A stretch of DNA of 63,802 nucleotides, taken from the NCBI GenBank assembly GCA_002066995.1, contig MWTC01000014.1, positions 1 to 63,802 on the forward strand. The letters are read 5' to 3'. Of the stretch, positions 8,669-16,478 are shown one piece after another; position 1 is the first letter of the stretch, and every line of letters starts with the position of its first letter. The position numbers and the translations under genes were made by a program. This DNA comes from Sphingobacteriales bacterium UTBCD1. Lineage in GTDB: Bacteria > Bacteroidota > Bacteroidia > Chitinophagales > Chitinophagaceae. Under the pieces are notes generated by a model. The model was not told the DNA's origin. It searched no databases and saw only the letters and a list, made by a program, of their open reading frames with translations.

Positions 8669-10705
8669 ATGAAAAGACATTACCATTATAAAATCATTCT
8701 TTTCCTTGTTGCTATTTTTCTGACGAATATAACACTCATTTCCCAGAAACCTCCCAAAACACAGGAAGAACTGGCTGCATATATGAAAGATCTCCAGCGA
8801 AAATCAGATTCGATGCTCAATGCGATGAAGAAAAAAGGAGCTGAAAAGGAGAAAAACAAAAAAGATATTACCAGTTCCAGCAAAAAACAAACATCAGGCA
8901 CAAGTGAAAGCACAACCCTGCCGGAATTGGATTCTGTGAAAGTGAAGAGTTTGCCGAAAAAAACCTTAAGTCCTGCTGAACTGAAATCTTACCTGAACAA
9001 TCTTTACAGCCAGCTCTGCACAAAACTTCCGCCTGGTGCAGTGAGTTCTGCCAAATCCATCGCAGCAAAACTGAATAATGATCCGGCAAAATTAGAATCT
9101 GCTGCATTAATGGGCTGGCAAAACGGTGCCGATGATGAAGCCTTACTTCTTATTACCAAAGCAGCCACGGAAAGTAACGATGGATTATTACTTGCCAATA
9201 CCGGTGGCCTGCTCGATATATTTGGTTGGAGTGAAAAAGCTATTCCTGTATTAAGAACATTAGTGAGCCAGGCTCCGAAGAATGTCATTGCACTCAATAA
9301 TCTCGGACAGGCTTATACCGCATTAGGCATGCTGGATTCCGCCATGTACTATTTCAGCCGTTGCCTGAGTTTATCATCACAACATCCCGAAGCCAACAGT
9401 ACAGCAGGGTATATCGAATTAAAAAGAGGAAACAAGGAAAAGGCTCAGGCCTATTTTGAAAATTCTATTCGGGGCAGTTTTAATTTAGCGGCCTATGTGG
9501 GTTTTGCAACAATATACAAAAACAATAAGGACAAGTTGAAAATCGCACATCTCATCGAACCAAAGGTGAAAAGGCCTGAATACTTTAACCAGTTTAAATA
9601 CAAGCCTTCGCGGCAATGCACCAATGTATCTGAAGCGGAAACAGTAAGAGCAAAGTTTGATGCGTATAAAAAAATGCTGCAAGCTGAAACCCGCAAATTC
9701 GATATGCTGATGAAAGAAGCGGAACAAGCCATGGGGAAAAACTGGGCGGAAGAGTTCAATAAAAAAACAATGGAGGCTGTAATGAAAGGAGAAAGTTATA
9801 TGCGACCCTTCCAGGTTATGGGAAGTATCCTTTCTGCAGAAGCTGAGTTAGGGTACAGAAAAGATATGTCCGACCTGGAAAAATTTAATATGGAAAACAG
9901 GGCGCAGTATAGTCAGCTGGAAACTGAATATAAAGCCGCTTATGAACGGATGATGAAGTCGGGTCCTCACGATTGTGCAAAAGAAAACGAATTAAAGAAT
10001 AAATACCTGGAACAGTTTGCACAGTTGAATGTAGAATGGCAGAGCCGAAACATGCTTGTCGAAAATAAATACATTGATGATCTTCTTTACTGGTGTTATT
10101 TCAGCGCTACAGATTTGAATGATTACCGCCACCGGTTTTATTTCTGGGTAAAAAATTATCTATACAAAGTAAGCGGGTTATCCCAAATAAAAATATTGGA
10201 GCCCTGTAAAGAAACAGAACCTGGTGAAATTGAAGAACCTGTTCCCGCAGAATTAAAAGAGTTTGACTGCCCGGCTGAACTGGAGATAGGATTTGCTGTT
10301 GGCAAACTAACGATGAATTGTGAAAAATTCTCTTTCAAGGCCGGTGAACTCATCATTTTCAAATTCGAAAACCAATTTAAAGGTAAGCGTCAAACAACCA
10401 TCAGCCTGGGTGGCGGAGTTGGTTTTGATGCCACTGAGAAAATAGGTTCTGTGAAAGCTGGGTTTTCAACCGGGATGGATATGTCAGCATACCTCACTTT
10501 TGATGGTTGGGGCAATTTAACTGATGGAGGAATGTCTTACGCCGCTAACGCCGGAATCGGAGTTGATTTCTCTGCCGGTGAGCGAATCAAGTTCAAAAGG
10601 AACCTTGGTTATATGGGTGCAGAAACCGGCTGGCGCTTTGGCATCAATTCAGGTTTAAATTTTACAACTCCTGGTGACCTGAAAGAAAAACCGGAAAGCC
10701 GTTAA
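8669..10705 (+). CDS. Secreted TPR protein, copy 1
   Basis: 678 residues. Signal peptide, then a Lys/Ser-rich low-complexity coiled region (about residues 30-85), TPR-like helical repeats (about 150-290; NVIALNNLGQAYTALGMLDS, HPEANSTAGYIELKRGNKEK), a long Glu/Lys-rich helical part, and a Gly-rich beta-strand C-terminus (about 560-678). Its paralogue at 29919 has the same order. Both lie immediately upstream of a family C gene, so the pair probably works together, perhaps as an envelope scaffold. Gaps to both neighbours are 20-33 bp, consistent with one transcript. Function unknown. Confidence 0.82.
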   Translation: MKRHYHYKIILFLVAIFLTNITLISQKPPKTQEELAAYMKDLQRKSDSMLNAMKKKGAEKEKNKKDITSSSKKQTSGTSESTTLPELDSVKVKSLPKKTLSPAELKSYLNNLYSQLCTKLPPGAVSSAKSIAAKLNNDPAKLESAALMGWQNGADDEALLLITKAATESNDGLLLANTGGLLDIFGWSEKAIPVLRTLVSQAPKNVIALNNLGQAYTALGMLDSAMYYFSRCLSLSSQHPEANSTAGYIELKRGNKEKAQAYFENSIRGSFNLAAYVGFATIYKNNKDKLKIAHLIEPKVKRPEYFNQFKYKPSRQCTNVSEAETVRAKFDAYKKMLQAETRKFDMLMKEAEQAMGKNWAEEFNKKTMEAVMKGESYMRPFQVMGSILSAEAELGYRKDMSDLEKFNMENRAQYSQLETEYKAAYERMMKSGPHDCAKENELKNKYLEQFAQLNVEWQSRNMLVENKYIDDLLYWCYFSATDLNDYRHRFYFWVKNYLYKVSGLSQIKILEPCKETEPGEIEEPVPAELKEFDCPAELEIGFAVGKLTMNCEKFSFKAGELIIFKFENQFKGKRQTTISLGGGVGFDATEKIGSVKAGFSTGMDMSAYLTFDGWGNLTDGGMSYAANAGIGVDFSAGERIKFKRNLGYMGAETGWRFGINSGLNFTTPGDLKEKPESR

Positions 10706-10738
10706 ATAAAAATGTAAAAATTTACAATTCAAACTAAA

Positions 10739-11791
10739 ATGAAACAGCCTATATTTTTAATCATCTTTTTCTTTTCAACCGCTTGTTTATCGCAAGTGAA
10801 AAAAAATGATGCGACGAGTTTCTATGAAAAAGATATGGCTGTTTGCGGCGGGCAGGATTCCATATTCGCCAGAAAAGGAAAATGGAAAAAAGCCGGAGCC
10901 GATAATTTAGTATTTCCCGATAAAACATTTCCGAAGAATCAATATAAATTTTCATTTGCCCGGCTTGACAGTATTTTGGCAATGGTGAAAGCCAGCATCT
11001 CTGATTTAAGTGGAATGGAACCACGTTGGCAACGAAATATCCGGGAAGATTCCTACATACCGGGAGGGCCGGTACCCTACCATCTTTCGAACCTGTTTTA
11101 CGGATACTACTGCAACACAAATTTGAACAAGATATTGTTGAGTAATGAAACGTCCAACTGGATTTACATTTTTGTCAACAAGATGAGTTGGTTTTTCCAG
11201 GATATCGCAAAATGGTATATCAATGATGACGGTAAACAAAGAACCATCTACCAGCTTCCTGTCAAAACAGGAACATGGAAGGGAATGACGGTGTATGAAC
11301 CGGATTATTTCAATGGCACTCCGGCAAAAGTCACTTACCGCACCCTGGTAATTGGTCGTAATGGAAAAATTCCCTGGCGTTCGCTGACTCAAAGAGAATA
11401 TTTAACAGGGTTGAGGAATGATTATGAGTCTAAACTAAATAAAATTAAAACAGGATCCGGTTTTGAAAAAGACTATCTTAATAAATTAAACTATATCAAT
11501 GACTACCTCAGCAACACTGAAGAGGAAACCTTAAAAAAGTCTGCAGTTATTGATCCTAAGTCTGGTATCTGGGGATTCAAAGGAAAATTCGGAGATGAAG
11601 AAGCCGGAGGATACCGCCTTGTATTATTCGCCGGCAATAAAAAGTATTTTGATGCCTCCGTGCCGCGTTATGTTCCTCAGCTCATACAATTGATGTGGAC
11701 CTATAACACAAACGAACCGGTAGCCTTACATTTCAAAGAACAATTCGAGGAAAATTTTCCTTTGGAAAAACTGAAAGCTATGATCCGGTAA
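10739..11791 (+). CDS. Secreted protein, family C copy 1
   Basis: Unknown function; 350 residues with signal peptide (IFLIIFFFSTACLSQ; the Cys could also be a lipobox). Shares with the 32310 protein a KGKW/KGRW motif near the N-terminus, a TxREYL/TRKQYL motif followed by charged helices, and an ending built as VPQLI...FxExFPLEKLKAMI against VPQLI...FLQDFPIEKIQAMI. Both copies follow a large TPR protein. No catalytic motif recognised. Thirty-three base pairs behind the TPR gene and 38 before the ZU5-like gene. Confidence 0.78.
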   Translation: MKQPIFLIIFFFSTACLSQVKKNDATSFYEKDMAVCGGQDSIFARKGKWKKAGADNLVFPDKTFPKNQYKFSFARLDSILAMVKASISDLSGMEPRWQRNIREDSYIPGGPVPYHLSNLFYGYYCNTNLNKILLSNETSNWIYIFVNKMSWFFQDIAKWYINDDGKQRTIYQLPVKTGTWKGMTVYEPDYFNGTPAKVTYRTLVIGRNGKIPWRSLTQREYLTGLRNDYESKLNKIKTGSGFEKDYLNKLNYINDYLSNTEEETLKKSAVIDPKSGIWGFKGKFGDEEAGGYRLVLFAGNKKYFDASVPRYVPQLIQLMWTYNTNEPVALHFKEQFEENFPLEKLKAMIR

Positions 11792-11829
11792 AATCTGAAA
11801 TCTTACCGGATGGATAATAAATATTTTTT

Positions 11830-13203
11830 ATGAAAAAGATATCTCTTGTATTGTTCCTGGCTACTGGACTTTGTGTAAATGCACAAAACAACGAAAAAGG
11901 TTTACAATCAGACTCCCTGGAAGTACAAAATGTTCCACTGCCTGATTCCACACCTATCGGCACTCCGCTTGGAAATAAAGTAAGTAAAGAAATCGGACCA
12001 GAAGGAGGAAGACTCATTTCAGAGGATGGTAAAGTGGAATTGATCATTCCTGCTTCTGCATTAAATGAAACAACATTGATCAGTATTCAATCAGTTACCA
12101 ACGTCATTCCTAACGGAAATAAATCCTATCAGTTTGAGCCTTCCGGCATCCAATTCAAAAAACCTGCACAAATCATTTTTCATTATTCTGATGAGGAAGC
12201 AGAAGTCTGCCCGCCGGAATTAAAGTTTATGGCCTTACAGGATGACAAGGGAAAATGGGAATATTTCAATTATGAAGATTGGGATAACACAACAAAGTCA
12301 CTGAAAGCATCCATTTTGCATTTTTCAACATTTGTTGACGGCAATGAAGTACAATTGAATGCTGAAGAGAAAAGAATAAAAGCCGGAAAGACGGAATTTT
12401 TTTCCGTAACCAAAGTTACGCCTCCTCCACTTCCTGTTGCTGAAGGCGAAGATGAGCTACCTTACCTACCGGTAATTGTAAGAAGAGATAAAAGGGAAGC
12501 CTTGTGGAAAGTAAATGAAATTGTTGGCGGAAGTAAAAAATACGGAACGATCAGAGCGATATCAAAACAAGAATTAAAAGCAAAATACACCGCACCTGAA
12601 TCGCTGGCTACAGATTTGATTACAGTTAAACTGGATCTGAATGATGTTTTTTTCGAAAAGAAGATTACTAAGCTTTGGAAAAAAGGGAAATATATTTCAG
12701 ATAAAAGAAAAACCGTAAATGTGGCAAGCCTCTCCTGCAGGGTAAAACTCTATGATGAGTATAAAATAACTATTATTTTTTATATAAACTCGGCAAGTGA
12801 AGTAAAAGACACTGCCAGCTTTGTTGCAGAAATAGACAATGATAGCTATTCTATTAGTAACATCCTTAATTATCCTCCGGCATGTACAAAGCCTCCCAAT
12901 CCCTATAAAGCCAAAGCAGAGTTGATCGTTGATGGATCCTGCATTGGGCCGTTAAATTTTAAAGAAAGCGATATCCTCAGTTATACTGTTTCAAATAATT
13001 ATCCGCCACAAATATTTTTTACCGTGAAAGAGTCGGAAAATCTTGTGTACAAATTTCGATTTACAAGTAAGCTTACTCCAAATCCTCCCTTTCAAAATAT
13101 GATAATATCTTCTGAACCTCATGAAATAAAATTCCTTGCAAATGGTAAAAGGCAGGTTATTGACTACAGGATTTTTAAAAATATTGTTATGCCGATAAGA
13201 TAA
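11830..13203 (+). CDS. Secreted ZU5-like domain protein, copy 1
   Basis: 457 residues with signal peptide (VLFLATGLCVNAQ). Residues about 50-165 look like a ZU5 domain: KEIGPEGGRLISEDGKVEL, IPASALNETTLISIQ, FEPSGIQFKKPAQIIF. In eukaryotic and bacterial proteins ZU5 regions are beta-rich interaction modules, and some family relatives autoproteolyse; no such site is evident here. The C-terminal 290 residues are beta-rich with several conserved Cys-Pro positions. Paralogues at 14993 and 21433 share the same start and the TYQAP/KYTAP/IYKAP segment. Last gene of the first operon; a 400-bp gap follows. Confidence 0.8.
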   Translation: MKKISLVLFLATGLCVNAQNNEKGLQSDSLEVQNVPLPDSTPIGTPLGNKVSKEIGPEGGRLISEDGKVELIIPASALNETTLISIQSVTNVIPNGNKSYQFEPSGIQFKKPAQIIFHYSDEEAEVCPPELKFMALQDDKGKWEYFNYEDWDNTTKSLKASILHFSTFVDGNEVQLNAEEKRIKAGKTEFFSVTKVTPPPLPVAEGEDELPYLPVIVRRDKREALWKVNEIVGGSKKYGTIRAISKQELKAKYTAPESLATDLITVKLDLNDVFFEKKITKLWKKGKYISDKRKTVNVASLSCRVKLYDEYKITIIFYINSASEVKDTASFVAEIDNDSYSISNILNYPPACTKPPNPYKAKAELIVDGSCIGPLNFKESDILSYTVSNNYPPQIFFTVKESENLVYKFRFTSKLTPNPPFQNMIISSEPHEIKFLANGKRQVIDYRIFKNIVMPIR

Positions 13204-13611
13204 AAATGAATTGTCCCGGTCTTTGTACTATGGAGATACATATCCGGGAAAAATAGAAATAACGAATTGCAAAAATCATGAAATAGATAATAATATCCTA
13301 TGAGCTTAGACAGTTATACCAGAAAATAGAATCGTAAAAAAGTGAATTTTAATAAAATGAAAATAATTAAACATAATACAATCGGCTTAACAGCTATTTT
13401 AATATTTGTTTTGTGGTATGACGGATTCACAGAACCGGAACTATTTGTTATCAATTCAACTATTCACTTTTAAATAATCAATTGTTACCTGCTATTTATT
13501 AATTAAACTATTATGCAACAAAAAAAGATAAATTTATTTGATAGGAAACCAGGTGCCAATGAAAACCCTAAGTTTCGTATTGCTAAAGCTAAAAATTATT
13601 TGTGGGCAAAA
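13204..13611. other. Gap before family B copy 2
   Basis: Contains a degenerate 18-bp element (CCGGTCTTTGTACTATGG, 13216-13233) without a good -7 box at 20 bp (TAGAAATA at 13254), and a small open frame at 13357. The family B frame is open from 13513, but its first 33 codons are polar and precede a perfect signal peptide, so I treat them as untranslated. No other feature seen. Confidence 0.4.
13357..13473 (+). CDS. Possible 38-residue membrane peptide
   Basis: Short open frame from ATG to TAA encoding a peptide with one hydrophobic stretch (TIGLTAILIFVLW) and an acidic tail. It stands alone between two operons, with a degenerate regulatory element 124 bp upstream. It may be a real small membrane protein, a remnant of a signal peptide, or chance; the weak ribosome-binding context argues for caution. 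Confidence 0.25.
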   Translation: MKIIKHNTIGLTAILIFVLWYDGFTEPELFVINSTIHF

Positions 13612-14967
13612 ATGAATTTCCTTTTCTTCCTGATTTTTCTAATGCTATTTTCTTTAAATGCCTTTTCTCAAAAGGAACAATTTGACATGGTGCGTTTTAA
13701 CCAACCAACCGGGTGGCAGCGCCATGATGGCAATGGCACCGTCATCATGATAGACACCCAAACGGTGAACGGCCTCACCCAGTTTTGCCAGATCATTTTA
13801 TACCCCGGCAGGAACAGCACCGGCAGTGCCAATAAAGATTTCAAATCCGCCTGGAACAACCTGGTAACGATCCCTACCCAATCAAAAGCAAAGCCCGCCG
13901 TACAAAAAAGCAGCTCGGAAGGATGGACGATCATAACCGGCTCTGCCAATATCATTTCGAAGGGAATACAGTACAAGACCCTGGTGACAAGCATCAGTGG
14001 TTTTGGAAAAACAATTCCGGTGCAGGTTAACACAGCCGGCGGCGATTATGCAGCAGCTGTAGAAAAATTTTTCAATGAACTGGACCTGGATAAAAATACA
14101 ACGCCATCAATCTCATCTTTCAATAAAATAACCATGAATGATTATGATTTCATTACCCCGGAAGGCTGGCAAATGCAAAAAAAACCGGATCACCTGGCCA
14201 TTCAGAATCTGCAATCGGGATGTATCATTCAAATCCTGGCACCACAGCCTTCCTCGGGTAATTTAAGCCAGGATGCCACGGCCGTATTTGACATGATGTA
14301 TAAAGGCTGGAATTATCAGCAAACAGGAGAAAAACAATTCTTGCTGGCCAAAGGCTTTTTACCCGGGGGACTTGAATTTTTCAGGAAAGAAGCCACTATG
14401 TCGGGCTATACTGCAGATGGACAGTACAACCTCGAAGAAGGATCAGCCATGGTGGTAAAAGCAGGAAATAACATTGCTATTATTTCCATGAGGCATAACA
14501 GCAGCAGTCTTGGTCATGATGCCTGTTACAAAAATTATAATACGGTAGCAAGGTTTTTGAACAGTTTTACTGTAAAAAGTCTTCCTGTAACATTACCCTC
14601 AGAAGATAATGCAAAGCGAATACTCGGAGTATGGAAACTCATTACTACGGGGGTAGCTGCCGGTGAGTATATATTTGCCGCCAATGGACATTACCAGCAC
14701 GGGGCCGGGCTGGGCTCTTCAACGACAACTACCGATATGAACTATGAATACATATATAACCGGGCATACACTTTTCAGGGAGATGGCAGTTATTCCATTT
14801 CAAAAAACATGTTAACCCTGGCCCCAAAGGGGGGCAATCCTGAAACCATACCAGTACGGTTTGAAGCTGTAAGCTATGGCAGTAATTCGTGGTCAGACAG
14901 GATCTATATGCTGAAGAAAGAAGCCGGGATCGAATATGAATCCATGTATGAAAAACAAAACCAGTAA
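13612..14967 (+). CDS. Secreted protein, family B copy 2
   Basis: 451 residues from the ATG that opens the signal peptide MNFLFFLIFLMLFSLNAFSQ; an upstream in-frame ATG at 13513 would add 33 polar residues and bury it. Two tandem PxGW domains are visible (RFNQPTGWQ near residue 30; DFITPEGWQ near 185), then a C-terminal lipocalin-like domain (RILGVWKLITTG near 345). G+C and codon use are slightly higher than in neighbours, with more CTG and ACC codons. Function unknown. Followed after 25 bp by the truncated ZU5-like gene. Confidence 0.8.
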   Translation: MNFLFFLIFLMLFSLNAFSQKEQFDMVRFNQPTGWQRHDGNGTVIMIDTQTVNGLTQFCQIILYPGRNSTGSANKDFKSAWNNLVTIPTQSKAKPAVQKSSSEGWTIITGSANIISKGIQYKTLVTSISGFGKTIPVQVNTAGGDYAAAVEKFFNELDLDKNTTPSISSFNKITMNDYDFITPEGWQMQKKPDHLAIQNLQSGCIIQILAPQPSSGNLSQDATAVFDMMYKGWNYQQTGEKQFLLAKGFLPGGLEFFRKEATMSGYTADGQYNLEEGSAMVVKAGNNIAIISMRHNSSSLGHDACYKNYNTVARFLNSFTVKSLPVTLPSEDNAKRILGVWKLITTGVAAGEYIFAANGHYQHGAGLGSSTTTTDMNYEYIYNRAYTFQGDGSYSISKNMLTLAPKGGNPETIPVRFEAVSYGSNSWSDRIYMLKKEAGIEYESMYEKQNQ

Positions 14968-14992
14968 TTAAATACCCGGTCTAAAAATTTTT

Positions 14993-15886
14993 ATGAAAAA
15001 AAATATTTCTCTCATACTGTTCCTGTTTTTATTCTTTCAATCACAGGCCCAGGATACGGACTCACTCTTTAAAGTTCCCTGGCCCGACTCTACGGGTTTT
15101 GGAACACCGGATGGAAAACTAACTACTAAAGAAATCGGTATCACGGGAGGAAACATCGTATCGGATGATGGAAGAGTGGAGTTGATTTTTCCACCGGGTG
15201 CTTTGGCTGCGCATACCACCATCAGCATTCAGCCTATTACAATTTCTTTATTTACCGGAACGGGTAAAGCCTACCGGTTTGAACCTTCAGATATTCAATT
15301 CAAGAAACCGGTGCAAATTATTTTTCAGTATACCAGGCAGGAAGTGGAAAGTTGCCCGGCAGATTTGATGAAGCTTGCCATGCAGGATCACACCGGCAAA
15401 TGGAGCTTCGGTAATTATGAAAATTGGGACAGTACAGAAAATAAATTAACTGGATTTATCCATCACTTTTCATCCATGTCCAATTCAAATGGCGCCATGC
15501 TCCGCCCGGATAAGAAAGAAGTTATGGTTGGGGGATCTGTAAATCTAAATTTTTACGACCGCTACGGAACGGTACAGTCTGGCCCTTTCATCGGTAATAA
15601 GAACCGGGTGTCTTTCGGAAGCCGGTATTTTACTGTTAATAGTGTTACAGGAGGCAATGAACTGGTGGGCATTGCCCTGCCGCCGGTGGGTGTCACTTCC
15701 ATGGGTACTTACCAGGCTCCGAAAATAATGCCACAACAAAACCCGGTAATTGTAAATTTCTTTTTCGAATATTACTCCCCGATCCTGGAAAAAGAAATAA
15801 TGGGGATCTGTTTTGTTTTTCTACTGTGTGTTTGCTTTTTCCCAACTGGAGAAAACAAAATATCCCGAACCGGAATTTGCCAATGA
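14993..15886 (+). CDS. Secreted ZU5-like protein, copy 2, 3'-truncated
   Basis: 297 residues with signal peptide (ILFLFLFFQSQAQ) and an intact ZU5-like part (KEIGITGGNIVSDDGRVEL, PPGALAAHTTISIQ, FEPSDIQFKKPVQIIF). Paralogues are about 450 residues long. Here similarity stops near residue 265 (EYYSPILEKEIMG), and the last 30 codons read out of frame through the signal-peptide region of the following family A gene. The junction lies around 15795-15805. This suggests a deletion that removed the 3' third of this gene plus the promoter and start of the next. The product may still be secreted but lacks the C-terminal domain. Confidence 0.75.
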   Translation: MKKNISLILFLFLFFQSQAQDTDSLFKVPWPDSTGFGTPDGKLTTKEIGITGGNIVSDDGRVELIFPPGALAAHTTISIQPITISLFTGTGKAYRFEPSDIQFKKPVQIIFQYTRQEVESCPADLMKLAMQDHTGKWSFGNYENWDSTENKLTGFIHHFSSMSNSNGAMLRPDKKEVMVGGSVNLNFYDRYGTVQSGPFIGNKNRVSFGSRYFTVNSVTGGNELVGIALPPVGVTSMGTYQAPKIMPQQNPVIVNFFFEYYSPILEKEIMGICFVFLLCVCFFPTGENKISRTGICQ

Positions 15887-16443
15887 ATTTACCTGTTGAA
15901 AAAAGACAGTACTATTGTGCGGTTAGAAAAAGATGCTTCAAAAATGGATACAAAAATAAAAATGGGTGGTTTTGGTGGTGCTGAAAACTGCTATGTTATT
16001 GAAGGAGTGAAATCATCCGTAAGAATCGGTTCAGGTGAAGGTTTATCATTTGTCTTTTCAACCGGTGCTTCGGCGAGAACTTCTTCGGCAGCATCTGATT
16101 CAATGATGCTGGCAAATGGTATAGATTCTGCTTCGATGTCAGAGATGATGGGAGGTATGTCGGACCCTGCCAATAATATCAGCCTTTACAAAACAGAAAC
16201 AGGCAAAGGACAAAGAAAGATATTGCTGCAGAAATCACCCGGTACGTTAGGCTTTGGTGCTAAAAAAGCTTATTCTAACGATAATAAAAATACACGTTCA
16301 GTATAAGAAAAATCGGGGAAGGTTATTGTGAATTAGTGATTGATAAACCTTTACCAAAGGGTGAGTATGCTTTTACCATGATGGGCATGGGAATGCAGGC
16401 AATGGATGGCGGAGTAACGCTTTTCGCTTTTGGAGTTGATTAG
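15801..16443 (+). pseudogene. Family A secreted protein, copy 1 (broken)
   Basis: Remnant of the family seen intact at 22834 and 24241. Three frames join to one protein: frame of 15861 reads KYPEPEFANEF, then from about 15891 the next frame reads LLKKDSTIVRLEKDASKM, then from 16291 the third reads YTFSIRKIGEGYCELVIDK and ends in TLFAFGVD before TAG at 16441. Both shifts equal loss of one base, in TTT (15888-15890) and in A5 (16286-16290). No in-frame start codon remains. The same order (family A directly before a kinase) recurs at 24241/24918. Either a decayed gene or two homopolymer base-call errors. Confidence 0.8.
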
Positions 16444-16478
16444 AAAAAATATATTATTTATTCTAAGTAAATTTAAGC

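Noticed and set aside
13513-13611. N-terminal extension of family B copy 2
   Set aside because: Thirty-three polar residues before a perfect signal peptide would abolish export; the ATG at 13612 is preferred.
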